The position numbers and the translations under genes are program-made. Positions 25,706 to 34,259 of a stretch of DNA of 64,000 nucleotides are shown here, piece by piece; the first letter of the stretch is position 1, and each line of letters starts with the position of its first letter. Source of the DNA: Nocardia vermiculata NBRC 100427 (GTDB lineage Bacteria; Actinomycetota; Actinomycetes; Mycobacteriales; Mycobacteriaceae); contig NZ_BDCA01000019.1 in assembly GCF_001613265.1 (NCBI RefSeq), positions 62,001 through 126,000 on the forward strand. Direction: 5' to 3'. A model generated the notes under the pieces. That model saw only the letters and a program-made list of their open reading frames with translations, had not been told where the DNA came from and searched no databases.

Positions 25706-26530
25706 ATGGCGAACTACACCGCCCAGGATGTGAAGCGGCTCCGTGAGCTCACCGGCTCCGGAATGATGGACTGCAAGAAGGCGCTGGAGGAGACCGACGG
25801 CGATTTCGACAAGGCCGTCGAGGTTCTGCGGATCAAGGGCGCCAAGGATGTCGGCAAGCGCGCCGAGCGCGCCACCGCCGAGGGCCTGGTCGCCGCGCAG
25901 AACGGCGTGATGATCGAGCTCAACTCCGAGACCGACTTCGTCGCCAAGAACGACGAGTTCCAGAACACCGCCGGTGACATCGTCGATGCCGCCGCCAAGG
26001 TGCGTCCGGCCGACCTGGAGGCCCTCAAGGCCGTCGACGTGAACGGCAAGACTGCCGATCAGGTCGTGCAGGAGCTGGCCGCGAAGATCGGTGAGAAGCT
26101 CGAGCTGCGCCGCGTCGTCTCCTACGACGGCCCGGTCGCGACCTACCTGCACAAGCGTTCCTCGGATCTGCCGCCCGCCGTGGGTGTGCTGGTGGAGTAC
26201 CAGGGTGAGGGCGACGCCGCTGCCGAGGTCGCTCGTGCCGCCGCGATGCAGATCGCCGCACTGAAGGCCAAGTACGTCACCCGCGAGGAAGTCCCGGCCG
26301 ATATCGTCGCCAAGGAGCGCGAGATCGCCGAGGCGACCGCCAAGGAAGAGGGCAAGCCGGAGGCTGCGCTGCCGAAGATCGTCGAGGGTCGTGTGAACGG
26401 CTTCTACAAGGACGTCGTCCTGCTGGAGCAGTCGTCGGTCACCGACAGCAAGAAGACCGTCAAGGCACTGCTGGACGAGGCCGGTGTGACCATCACCCGC
26501 TTCGCCCGCTTCGAGGTCGGCCAGTCCTGA
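25706..26530 (+). CDS. tsf: Elongation factor Ts
   Basis: Nucleotide-exchange factor for EF-Tu. The N-terminal UBA-like domain has VKRLRELTGSGMMDCKKALEE, and the core exchange motif is LNSETDFVAKND (about residues 72-83). 274 aa. The start ATG 25706 has GAGGAGG upstream (in TCGAGGAGGCTCGCC). It follows rpsB by 124 bp and is followed by a strong terminator, so rpsB-tsf forms one unit. Confidence 0.98.
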   Translation: MANYTAQDVKRLRELTGSGMMDCKKALEETDGDFDKAVEVLRIKGAKDVGKRAERATAEGLVAAQNGVMIELNSETDFVAKNDEFQNTAGDIVDAAAKVRPADLEALKAVDVNGKTADQVVQELAAKIGEKLELRRVVSYDGPVATYLHKRSSDLPPAVGVLVEYQGEGDAAAEVARAAAMQIAALKAKYVTREEVPADIVAKEREIAEATAKEEGKPEAALPKIVEGRVNGFYKDVVLLEQSSVTDSKKTVKALLDEAGVTITRFARFEVGQS

Positions 26531-26554
26531 TCTGCCGCTGATCCGTCCGTCACC

Positions 26555-26591
26555 AGGCCCCCGGCGTAACAATTCGTTGCGCCGGGGGCCT
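26555..26591 (+). terminator. Terminator after tsf
   Basis: AGGCCCCCGGCG (26555-26566) pairs with CGCCGGGGGCCT (26580-26591). The inner TAAC/GTTG extends the stem around an AATTC loop. A 16-bp stem 24 bp after the tsf stop marks the end of the rpsB-tsf transcript. Confidence 0.85.
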
Positions 26592-26795
26592 CGTGCGCTG
26601 TCGGTCCGATAGCCGGCGGTTCGCCCTCCGGTGCGTCTGCCGGCGGCCTGCTGTTTTTCGTGGGTCGGCTCCCCGGCTTTCCTGCTCGTGGTGCAGGATG
26701 GACACAGCGTGTTACCGTCCCGCGCGACACCGTGCGCCCCGGGAGGGTGATTTCCCGTGCGTGCGCTCGCTCGACCGTAGAGAACAAGGAGACCG

Positions 26796-27527
26796 ATGGA
26801 CCCGGATACGGCGCCCGACCGCGAAGGCTATCGCCGAGTACTCCTCAAATTGGGTGGAGAGATGTTCGGTGGCGGCGAGGTCGGACTCGACCCGGATGTG
26901 GTCCAGGCCGTGGCCGAGCAGATCGCGGAGGTGGTCTCGACCGGTGTGCAGGTGGCCGTGGTCATCGGTGGGGGCAATTTCTTCCGTGGTGCCGAGCTCG
27001 AGGAGCGCGGTATGGAACGAGCTCGCTCCGACTACATGGGTATGCTGGGCACCGTGATGAACAGCCTTGCGCTGCAAGACTTTCTGCAGAAGCAGGGGAT
27101 CGATACCCGGGTGCAGACCGCCATCACCATGGGCCAGGTCGCCGAACCGTATCTGCCGCTGCGTGCCAAGCGGCACCTGGAGAAGGGGCGGGTGGTGATC
27201 TTCGGTGCCGGTATGGGTATGCCGTATTTCTCCACCGACACCACCGCGGCCCAGCGGGCCCTGGAGATCGGCGCGGAGGTGGTGCTGATGGCCAAGGCTG
27301 TCGACGGCGTCTTCACCGCCGACCCCAAGATCGACGCCGACGCGAAAATGTACACCCAGGTGTCGCACAAGGAAGTTCTCGAACGCGGGCTCAAGGTGGC
27401 CGATGCCACCGCATTCAGTCTGTGTATGGACAACCAGATGCCGATGCTGGTGTTCAATTTGCTGACCAAGGGCAATATCGCCCGTGCGGTCGCCGGTGAG
27501 AAAATCGGAACACTGGTTCTGTCCTGA
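26796..27527 (+). CDS. pyrH: UMP kinase
   Basis: Hexameric UMP kinase of the amino-acid-kinase fold that makes UDP for nucleotide synthesis. Visible motifs are LLKLGGEMFGG (phosphate loop), VAVVIGGGNFFRG, DYMGMLGTVMNSLALQD, and ADPKIDADAKMYTQVSHKE near the ATP site. 243 aa, starting at ATG 26796 with AACAAGGAG upstream. The 265-bp gap before it holds the tsf terminator and presumably the pyrH-frr-cdsA promoter. Confidence 0.97.
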   Translation: MDPDTAPDREGYRRVLLKLGGEMFGGGEVGLDPDVVQAVAEQIAEVVSTGVQVAVVIGGGNFFRGAELEERGMERARSDYMGMLGTVMNSLALQDFLQKQGIDTRVQTAITMGQVAEPYLPLRAKRHLEKGRVVIFGAGMGMPYFSTDTTAAQRALEIGAEVVLMAKAVDGVFTADPKIDADAKMYTQVSHKEVLERGLKVADATAFSLCMDNQMPMLVFNLLTKGNIARAVAGEKIGTLVLS

Positions 27528-27591
27528 TTTCACCGGACCCGGTTCTCGTGAAATCCGGGCCCGTCGAAACGATGCTGTGGAGGAAACGGTC

Positions 27592-28149
27592 GTGATTGAT
27601 GAAGCACTCTTCGATGCCGAGGAGAAGATGGAGAAGGCCGTCTCGGTAGCGAAGGACGACCTCGGAGCCATTCGGACGGGCCGGGCGAACCCGGGCATGT
27701 TCAACCGAGTCGTCGTGGACTACTACGGTGCACCCACACCGATTACTCAGATGGCGAGTATCACCGTGCCCGAACCGCGCATGGTCGTGATCAAGCCGTA
27801 TGAGCAGGGGCAGATGCGGACCATCGAGACCGCGATCCGCAACTCGGATCTGGGTGTGAACCCGACCGACGACGGCAACGTCATCCGGGTGATGATCCCG
27901 CAGCTGACCGAAGAGCGCCGCCGCGAACTGGTCAAGCAGGCCAAGTCCAAGGGCGAGGATTCCAAGGTCGCCATCCGCAATGTGCGGCGCAAGTCGATGG
28001 ACGAGCTGAACCGGATCCAGAAGGACGGTGAGGCCGGCGAGGACGACGTCGCCCGCGCCGAAAAGGAACTGGACAAGGTCACGCAGAAGTACGTGGCGCA
28101 GATCGACGAGCTGGTCAAGCACAAGGAATCGGAACTGCTCGAGGTGTGA
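27592..28149 (+). CDS. frr: Ribosome recycling factor
   Basis: Splits post-termination ribosomes together with EF-G. The 185-aa protein has the family pattern: AVSVAKDDLGAIRTGRANP, YYGAPTPITQMASITVPEPR (in parts), NVRRKSMDELNRIQKDG, and a C-terminal coiled-coil helix ending HKESELLEV. The start GTG 27592 is preceded by GTGGAGGAAACG. It lies 64 bp after pyrH. Confidence 0.98.
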   Translation: MIDEALFDAEEKMEKAVSVAKDDLGAIRTGRANPGMFNRVVVDYYGAPTPITQMASITVPEPRMVVIKPYEQGQMRTIETAIRNSDLGVNPTDDGNVIRVMIPQLTEERRRELVKQAKSKGEDSKVAIRNVRRKSMDELNRIQKDGEAGEDDVARAEKELDKVTQKYVAQIDELVKHKESELLEV

Positions 28150-28202
28150 GACTCGCACCCGGCGCGACGGGGCACGGGTACGGGGACGGAGTGAACGAGT
28201 AA

Positions 28203-29138
28203 GTGAGCGACGGGACAATCGTGGCGGAAGAAGCCGCAGCCGGCGAGGCGATGCCGGCCAGCGACACGGCCGGTGTACCACCGGCACCCGATATGCCCTC
28301 GGCACCGCCGAGCGGTAAGTCCTCCCGCGCCGGTCGTAATCTGCCGGCCGCCCTGGCGGTCGGTGTCGGCCTCGGCGCCGCACTGATCGCGATCCTGCTG
28401 TTCGTTCCGAAGGTGCTCATCGGCGTCGTCGCCGTTGCCATGGCGATCGCGACCTGGGAGGTCGCCAAGCGGCTGCGCGAGGCCGATGTGCTGGTGCCCC
28501 GTGTGCCGCTGCTCGTCGGCGGACAGGCCATGATCTGGCTGGCCTGGCCGCTGGGGCCGCAAGGAGTGGCCGGCGCGTTCGCCACGACAGCGCTGGTCTG
28601 TATGGTCTGGCGCTTGTTCGATCACGGACTCTCGGCGACACCGCGCAATTTCCTGCGAGACACCGCGATCACCGTCTTCGTGGCGTCCTGGATCCCGCTG
28701 CTCGCCGCGTTCGCGGTCCTGATGCTGCTGCAGGACGACGGCAATCTGCGGGTGCTGACGTTCATGATCCTGGTGGTCTGCTCCGATGTGGGCGGCTATG
28801 TCGCCGGCGTGCTCTTCGGCCGGCATCCCATGGTTCCCGCGATCAGCCCGAAGAAGTCCTGGGAGGGCTTCGGTGGCTCACTGCTGTTCTGTGTCATCGG
28901 TGGCCTGCTGACGGTGACTCTGCTGCTGCAGGCCAACTCGATGATCGGTGTCCTGCTCGGGGTCGCGGTGGTGTTCGTGGCCACCCTCGGTGATCTGATC
29001 GAATCGCAGATCAAGCGGGAACTGGGTATCAAGGACATGGGCACCCTGTTGCCCGGTCACGGCGGCATCATGGACCGCCTCGATTCGATGCTGCCCTCGG
29101 CATTCGTGTCCTGGCTGGTGCTGACTGCGCTGCTCTAG
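28203..29138 (+). CDS. cdsA: Phosphatidate cytidylyltransferase (CDP-diacylglycerol synthase)
   Basis: Makes CDP-diacylglycerol from phosphatidate and CTP at the membrane. After a 50-residue Ala/Pro-rich cytosolic N-terminus there are about seven membrane segments. The C-terminal signature is present as ELGIKDMGTLLPGHGGIMDRLDS (in parts), with the DVGGYVAGVLFGR and SPKKSWEGFGGS motifs before it. The start is GTG 28203; 311 aa. It follows frr, as is usual in bacteria. Confidence 0.95.
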   Translation: MSDGTIVAEEAAAGEAMPASDTAGVPPAPDMPSAPPSGKSSRAGRNLPAALAVGVGLGAALIAILLFVPKVLIGVVAVAMAIATWEVAKRLREADVLVPRVPLLVGGQAMIWLAWPLGPQGVAGAFATTALVCMVWRLFDHGLSATPRNFLRDTAITVFVASWIPLLAAFAVLMLLQDDGNLRVLTFMILVVCSDVGGYVAGVLFGRHPMVPAISPKKSWEGFGGSLLFCVIGGLLTVTLLLQANSMIGVLLGVAVVFVATLGDLIESQIKRELGIKDMGTLLPGHGGIMDRLDSMLPSAFVSWLVLTALL

Positions 29139-29149
29139 GGTCCGCCTGT

Positions 29150-29175
29150 CCACCGGCCCAGCGTTCGGCCGGTGG
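29150..29175. terminator. Bidirectional terminator between cdsA and the LapA-like gene
   Basis: CCACCGGCC (29150-29158) pairs perfectly with GGCCGGTGG (29167-29175) around an 8-base loop. It lies between two convergent stops (29138 and 29185) and can serve both genes. Confidence 0.75.
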
Positions 29176-29184
29176 TCGTGTGGT

Positions 29185-29568
29185 TCAGCGACGTTTTTTC
29201 GCCTCGCGGCGCAACTGCATGATCCGCCAGCCACCCGCCAGAGCCATCACCAGTGCTCCGGCGATGACCGACAACAGCATCGTCACTCCCAGTGGCAGAT
29301 CGATCTGCCAGAAGAACAGGTGGATCGGTGCGGTGTCGAGATTCTGAATGATGAAGATCAACAACAGAATCCCGATGATCGCCGCTGCCACCAGGGCGAC
29401 CCAGGTGTACCCGGCGCGCGTCCGCGACGGGCGGTTGCGGCGCGTCCGTGCGGTCGAGGGCGGGGTATCGACCCGTGGGGTATCGATGGGGTCGGTGTAG
29501 GTCGGGTCGGCGTGCGGCACCGGGCCCGGCCGGTCCGGTCCGTTCTCGGGTACTGCTTCGCTGGACAT
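29185..29568 (-). CDS. LapA-domain (DUF1049) membrane protein
   Basis: A 127-aa protein with a Pro/Asp-rich cytosolic N-terminus of about 50 residues and two membrane helices (about residues 58-78 and 91-112). The LapA pattern IIQNLDTAPIHLFFWQIDLPLG (in parts) lies between them, with a basic tail ending RREAKKRR. LapA proteins act in envelope assembly in Gram-negatives; the actinobacterial role is unknown. The start is ATG at 29568. Confidence 0.8.
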   Translation of the reverse strand: MSSEAVPENGPDRPGPVPHADPTYTDPIDTPRVDTPPSTARTRRNRPSRTRAGYTWVALVAAAIIGILLLIFIIQNLDTAPIHLFFWQIDLPLGVTMLLSVIAGALVMALAGGWRIMQLRREAKKRR

Positions 29569-29660
29569 AGCTCGATCATTCCCGATCGCTATGGCGGATG
29601 CACGCACCTTCGCCCGGTTGATCGGCGCTGGCCCGGTGTGTGTCTGCTCGGCGCCGTAGG

Positions 29661-30290
29661 TCAGGTGCCGTAGTGGCTGCAGTGTCCGGTGAAGACCAGG
29701 GAAATCACCGGACGAAGGATTGCGTCCATCGAGCCGGGATCGCCGAGCGAGGGATTCATCGCCAAGCTGTCGGCGAATCCGCGTGCGGCACAGAGGATCA
29801 TTGCCGCAGACCGGTCGCTGTCGACCGCTGTGGATACCTCGCCGCACTCCTTGCCGTTGTCTATGGCAACGGCAATACGTTGCTGTAGATCTGCGCTCGC
29901 CCGCTGCGCGACCGCGGCCAGTTCGGCATCGTTGAGCGACAGCATCCACAGGCTGCGTTCGACACGGAACTCGAGCGTCCGCTCCGGATCCAGCGGCAGG
30001 AGTTCGGTCAGGCCGTCGAGCAGTATCACCGCGATAGGTTGCCGGGCGGACTCACCGGTGCGAATTCGGGTTTCGACCCGCCCGGCACTGCGTTGCAGGC
30101 AGTCCTCGTATGAATACCGCAGCAACGCTGCCTTGTTCTCGAAGTAGTGCTGGATCAGTCCGACCGATACACCGGCCTCCGTGGCCACTCGCGCGAACGA
30201 GACACGATGTAGTCCTTCGGCGGCCAGGAGTCGTTGAAATGCCCGCGTCATCAGGTCGCGGCGCTGGTCGTGGTCGGCGGTACGGGGCAC
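29661..30290 (-). CDS. TetR-family transcriptional regulator
   Basis: A 209-aa repressor. The N-terminal helix-turn-helix is clear: FARVATEAGVSVGLIQHYFENKAALL in parts, about residues 33-58. The ligand-binding C-terminal half is variable, with a TetR_C-like EFRVERSLWMLSLND segment. The start is GTG 30290. It is divergent from a serine-hydrolase gene with only 36 bp between the two starts, and an 18-bp palindrome there is the obvious operator. Confidence 0.88.
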   Translation of the reverse strand: MPRTADHDQRRDLMTRAFQRLLAAEGLHRVSFARVATEAGVSVGLIQHYFENKAALLRYSYEDCLQRSAGRVETRIRTGESARQPIAVILLDGLTELLPLDPERTLEFRVERSLWMLSLNDAELAAVAQRASADLQQRIAVAIDNGKECGEVSTAVDSDRSAAMILCAARGFADSLAMNPSLGDPGSMDAILRPVISLVFTGHCSHYGT

Positions 30291-30300
30291 GTGACAACAA

Positions 30301-30306
30301 TATACT
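30301..30306 (+). promoter_or_regulatory. Putative -10 box of the serine-hydrolase gene
   Basis: TATACT lies 21 bp before the ATG at 30327, in a short A/T-rich stretch unusual for this genome. No clear -35 box is visible. Its position, just before the palindrome at 30322-30339, fits repression by steric block. Confidence 0.4.
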
Positions 30307-30321
30307 CATATGGTTACCTTT

Positions 30322-30339
30322 CCAATATGACCATATTGG
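30322..30339. promoter_or_regulatory. Palindromic operator candidate for the TetR regulator
   Basis: CCAATATGACCATATTGG is a perfect inverted repeat of two 8-bp arms with a 2-bp spacer. It lies in the divergent TetR/hydrolase region and includes the ATG (30327-30329) of the hydrolase gene, so the bound repressor would sit across the translation start. Confidence 0.65.
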
Positions 30340-31790
30340 TACGCTGTGTGGCCTGGCTTGCTGCCGTGGCGCTACTGATCATCACCACGGCGGGACCCGC
30401 GGCGGCCGACGAACACGGCAACACACCGCGCCTGTACGACACGATGGACACGTTCGTCCGCGACAGAATGAGCAATGCGGGAAGTCCCGGGGCCGCGTAC
30501 GCGATCGTGGACCGCGACGGCATCCGCCACTCCGGAACCTTCGGCTCCGACGGGGACGGAGGCGCGGTGAGTAGCGAGACCCCCTTCCTGTGGGGCTCGG
30601 TGGCCAAGCCGGTGACGGCGACGCTGGTGATGGCGATGGTCTCGGCCGGAGAACTGCGGCTCGATGCGCCGCTGACCACATACTTGCCGTCGTTCCGGAC
30701 CCGCGATGTCGAGCGGTCCGCAATGATCACGGTGCGTCAACTGCTCGATCACACCAGCGGCCTGCCCACCAGCACTCGCCACACCGATCGCACCGCCCCG
30801 CACCGGCGCCCGGCAGATGTAGTGCCCGAACTGGAGCGGGAGTCGCTGGTCGGCGCACCCGGCGTCACCTACCGCTATTCCAGCACGAACTATCTGCTGC
30901 TGGCTGCCGTGGTGGAGGCGGTGACCGGCCGGCCGTTCCCCGAGGTCCTGCGCGACCGGGTGCTCGGCCCGTTGGATATGCGCGACGCTGTCACTACCGC
31001 CGAGCAGGCGAGGGCAACCGTGCCGCATGGTCACCGGTACGTCTTCGGTCGGCCGGTGCCGATGGCCACCCCTTTCGATCCCGCCGGCGTGGGGTACGGA
31101 TATCTCGGTGGGTCGGTCGCGGACCTCGCCGCCTTCGCTCGAATGAACCTCGGCGGCGGCGTCGAGGTCGTCGGGCCGGCGCAACGCGCCGCCATGGTCG
31201 CAGGAGATGTCCCCACCGGACCGGACCGGAGTTATGGACTCGGCTGGCGACGCTGGGCGATACCCGGCACCGATACTCCGATGGTCTGGCACGGCGGCGC
31301 TGTCCCGGGCTTCTGGGCGCAGATAATTCTGCTTCCGGAGCACGCCGTCGTCCTGCTCGCGAACAGCTACGGGCCGTTGCACGAACCGAAGCTGCTGAAT
31401 ATCGGATTCGGTCTGGCGGAACTGTCGCTCGGCCGTCAACCGCCCGAGAGTCCCTCGACGTACACCTATCCCGTTGTGCTCGGTGCCATGCTCGCCATGG
31501 TTGTGATACTGCTCGGACTCATCGTCCACGGAGTCCGGCTCCTCATCGGCCGAAGACCGGCTACACCGAGCAGGGTGCGCACCGGCGCCGTCCTCGCCGG
31601 ATGGGTGCTCGTTCTCGGAGGCGTGCTGTACGGATTCGGGCGCATCCTGCCGACCCGCTCGGGGGTCGAGCTCTACCAGCTCGGTCTGTGGGCACCGGAT
31701 GTCGCCGCCCTGGTCTTCGCCACCCTCATCGCGGCCGGCGTGCTCCTGGTGCTGCGGGTCGTGATCGGCCTTCGCGCCCTCCGGCGATGA
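30327..31790 (+). CDS. Serine beta-lactamase-like hydrolase with C-terminal membrane helices
   Basis: An exported class-C-type serine hydrolase (beta-lactamase/esterase superfamily) of 487 aa. An N-terminal signal peptide (about residues 1-27, ending GPAAADE) is followed by the catalytic SVAK (Ser91-Lys94), the YSSTN motif and the WHGGAVPG motif near the third catalytic box. After about residue 390, three hydrophobic segments form a membrane domain. The substrate is unknown; the fold also includes peptidases and esterases. It is controlled by the divergent TetR, with the operator over its start codon. Confidence 0.85.
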   Translation: MTILVRCVAWLAAVALLIITTAGPAAADEHGNTPRLYDTMDTFVRDRMSNAGSPGAAYAIVDRDGIRHSGTFGSDGDGGAVSSETPFLWGSVAKPVTATLVMAMVSAGELRLDAPLTTYLPSFRTRDVERSAMITVRQLLDHTSGLPTSTRHTDRTAPHRRPADVVPELERESLVGAPGVTYRYSSTNYLLLAAVVEAVTGRPFPEVLRDRVLGPLDMRDAVTTAEQARATVPHGHRYVFGRPVPMATPFDPAGVGYGYLGGSVADLAAFARMNLGGGVEVVGPAQRAAMVAGDVPTGPDRSYGLGWRRWAIPGTDTPMVWHGGAVPGFWAQIILLPEHAVVLLANSYGPLHEPKLLNIGFGLAELSLGRQPPESPSTYTYPVVLGAMLAMVVILLGLIVHGVRLLIGRRPATPSRVRTGAVLAGWVLVLGGVLYGFGRILPTRSGVELYQLGLWAPDVAALVFATLIAAGVLLVLRVVIGLRALRR

Positions 31791-31844
31791 CCTTCACCAC
31801 CCACCGGGCGTTCCCACGTGCATGGATGCGACACTGGTAGGGCT

Positions 31845-32954
31845 ATGACTACCTCCCTGCCGCTCGTTTTCGATGCTCCGCGCCGCGGTATGCCGCCGCG
31901 TCATCTCGCCGATCTCGATGCGGAGCAGCGGCGGCAGGTGGTGCAGGAACTCGGCCTGCCGAAGTTCCGCGCCGATCAGATCGCCCGCCAGTACTACGGG
32001 CGATTGCAGGCGGATCCGCGCCGGATGACCGATCTGCCGGAGCCGATGCGGGACAAGATCGCCCAGGCGCTGTTTCCGTCGCTGCTCAGCGAGGTCCGGC
32101 ACGTGGTGTGCGACGACGGCACCACTCGGAAGACCCTGTGGCGGGCGGGGGACGGCACGCTGTTGGAGAGCGTGCTGATGCGCTACTCCGATCGCAACAC
32201 GTTGTGTATTTCCAGCCAGGCCGGCTGCGGTATGGCCTGCCCGTTCTGCGCGACGGGGCAGGGCGGTCTGAACCGGAACCTGTCCACCGCGGAAATCGTC
32301 GACCAGGTGCGCGCGGCTGCCGCGGCCCTGCGCGACGGTGAGGTGGCCGGGGGAGCCGGCCGCCTGTCGAACATCGTGTTCATGGGTATGGGTGAGCCGC
32401 TGGCCAACTACAAGCGGGTGGTGGCGGCTGTCCGGCGGATCACCTCGCCGGCTCCCGACGGCCTGGGCATCTCACAACGCAATGTGGTGGTGTCGACCGT
32501 CGGTCTGGCCCCGGCGATCCGCAAGCTGGCCGACGAGGGTTTGTCGGTGACGCTGGCGGTTTCGCTGCACACCCCCGACGACGAGCTGCGTGACACGTTG
32601 GTGCCGGTGAACAATCGCTGGTCGGTGGCCGAAGTGCTCGATGCGGCACGGTATTACGCGGACACCACCGGCCGCCGGGTATCGATCGAGTACGCGTTGA
32701 TCCGCGATATCAACGATCAGCCGTGGCGGGCGGACATGCTGGGCTCGAAGCTGCACAAGGCGCTGGGTTCCCGGGTGCACGTGAATCTGATCCCGCTCAA
32801 TCCCACCCCGGGCTCCCAGTGGGACGCCTCGCCGAAACCGGTGGAGCGAGAGTTCGTCCGCCGGGTGGAGGCGCAGGGCGTGCCGTGCACGGTCCGCGAT
32901 ACCCGCGGGCAGGAGATCGCCGCGGCCTGCGGGCAATTGGCTGCCGAGGCATAA
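31845..32954 (+). CDS. rlmN: Dual-specificity 23S rRNA/tRNA adenine-C2 methyltransferase RlmN
   Basis: Radical-SAM enzyme that methylates A2503 of 23S rRNA and A37 of some tRNAs. The cluster motif is CGMACPFC (CxxxCxxC), followed by the GMGEPLANY SAM-binding motif and the C-terminal catalytic Cys region GVPCTVRDTRGQEIAAACGQL. 369 aa. The start is ATG 31845 (MTTSLPLVF). It follows the hydrolase by 54 bp; in related genomes it follows cdsA, so the TetR/hydrolase pair looks like an insertion into the cdsA-rlmN interval. Confidence 0.96.
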   Translation: MTTSLPLVFDAPRRGMPPRHLADLDAEQRRQVVQELGLPKFRADQIARQYYGRLQADPRRMTDLPEPMRDKIAQALFPSLLSEVRHVVCDDGTTRKTLWRAGDGTLLESVLMRYSDRNTLCISSQAGCGMACPFCATGQGGLNRNLSTAEIVDQVRAAAAALRDGEVAGGAGRLSNIVFMGMGEPLANYKRVVAAVRRITSPAPDGLGISQRNVVVSTVGLAPAIRKLADEGLSVTLAVSLHTPDDELRDTLVPVNNRWSVAEVLDAARYYADTTGRRVSIEYALIRDINDQPWRADMLGSKLHKALGSRVHVNLIPLNPTPGSQWDASPKPVEREFVRRVEAQGVPCTVRDTRGQEIAAACGQLAAEA

Positions 32955-32955
32955 A

Positions 32956-32989
32956 CGCCGGCGGCACGGCTCGTCGCCGTGATCCGGCG
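32956..32989. terminator. Hairpin between convergent rlmN and efeB
   Basis: CGCCGG (32956-32961) pairs with CCGGCG (32984-32989), with an inner ACGGC/GCCGT stem around TCGTC. It lies between two convergent stops and has no T-tract. Confidence 0.5.
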
Positions 32990-32995
32990 CGCCGC

Positions 32996-34234
32996 TCAGC
33001 TCAGCAGCGTCCGTGCATACCAGTCCTGCTCGTCGCGGACGCCGGGCAGCGCGAAGAAGTATCCACCGCCGAACGGCTGGACGTAATCGGTGAGCGGTTC
33101 GTCGATCAGCCGGGTCTGGATCGCCTCGAACTGGCGGCTCACATCCTGCTGGTAGCAGCTGAAGATATGACCGGCTGCCATATTGCCGTTGCGTTCGACG
33201 CCGAGGTCGTAGTTGTAGGAGCGGCGCACCAGTTGCTGTCGTGCGGTGTCCGGGGTGCGCGGATTGGCCAGCCGGATATGGGAATCGAGCGGAACGACCG
33301 AGCCTTCGGGGTCGGCCGCGTAGTCGGGGGTGTCGAATTCCTGATTGCCGTCGAGCGGTGCGCCGGAGTCACGGCGACGGCCGAACATGTTCTCCTGCTC
33401 GTTGATCGACACCCGGTCCCAGAATTCCACCAGCATCCGGATCAGCCGCACCACCTGATAGGTGCCACCTCGGGTCCATGCCGGTTCGTCCGCGCCCGCG
33501 GGGATCCAGATCAGTGATTCGGCCTCGGCGCCGGTCGGGTTGGCGGTGCCGTCCTTGAAGCCGAGCAGATTGCGGGCGGTCCCGGAGGGACGCGGCGGGG
33601 AGTTGTAGCCGTCGATCTTCCAGCGCAGCTGCAGCGCGCCGCGGGTGTGCCGGGTGAGGTCGCGCAGCGCGTGGTGGACGGTGTCGGGATGATGGGCGCA
33701 CAGCTGAATCAGCAGGTCGCCGTGCATCCACGCCGGGTCCGGGGTGTCGTTCGGGAAGGTTCGCATGGGCTGGAGGCGTGCGGGTGCGGCGGCGCGCAGC
33801 CCGAAGCGGTCGTCGAACAGACCGGCGCCGACCGCGGTCGTGACGGTGAGTCCGTCGGCGATCACCTCGGGGCCGAGAACGGCGCTGTCGGCCGGAGGTT
33901 CGCCGAGTCCGAGGTCGTCCGGGGTGCCACCGGCGGTGAGGAATCTGGCGCGTTCGGTGAGGGCGCGCATCGCCTCGGCGAGCTCGTCCCGGCTCCGGGC
34001 GGTGACATCGAAGGCCGCGAAGCAGGCGGCATTCTGCTTGGCGTCCGGCCCGGGAGTGAGAATGCCCGACTGGTGCACACCGTGGAACGGATAGCGGGCC
34101 GAGGCGACGGGCCGGCCCGCTACTGCCGCCTCGGCATCCTGGTGGGCGCCTTCGGCGAGGAGACCGGCGGTCAGCGCGGTTCCCGCGGCACCGGCGGCGG
34201 CACCGGAGAAGAAGCTGCGACGGCTGACGTTCAT
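32996..34234 (-). CDS. efeB: Tat-exported DyP-type heme peroxidase EfeB
   Basis: Periplasmic or extracellular dye-decolorising peroxidase that oxidises ferrous iron or handles heme in the Efe iron-uptake system. The Tat signal SRRSFFSGAAAG lies at residues 4-15. The peroxidase motif GFKDGTANP is present, as is the distal Arg in LVRRSYNYDLG. The heme-ligand His is probably in LDSHIRLANPR. 412 aa. It starts 25 bp after the efeUO stop, so they form one operon. Confidence 0.93.
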   Translation of the reverse strand: MNVSRRSFFSGAAAGAAGTALTAGLLAEGAHQDAEAAVAGRPVASARYPFHGVHQSGILTPGPDAKQNAACFAAFDVTARSRDELAEAMRALTERARFLTAGGTPDDLGLGEPPADSAVLGPEVIADGLTVTTAVGAGLFDDRFGLRAAAPARLQPMRTFPNDTPDPAWMHGDLLIQLCAHHPDTVHHALRDLTRHTRGALQLRWKIDGYNSPPRPSGTARNLLGFKDGTANPTGAEAESLIWIPAGADEPAWTRGGTYQVVRLIRMLVEFWDRVSINEQENMFGRRRDSGAPLDGNQEFDTPDYAADPEGSVVPLDSHIRLANPRTPDTARQQLVRRSYNYDLGVERNGNMAAGHIFSCYQQDVSRQFEAIQTRLIDEPLTDYVQPFGGGYFFALPGVRDEQDWYARTLLS

Positions 34235-34259
34235 CGTGGAGCCTTTACTGGTTCGGCGA

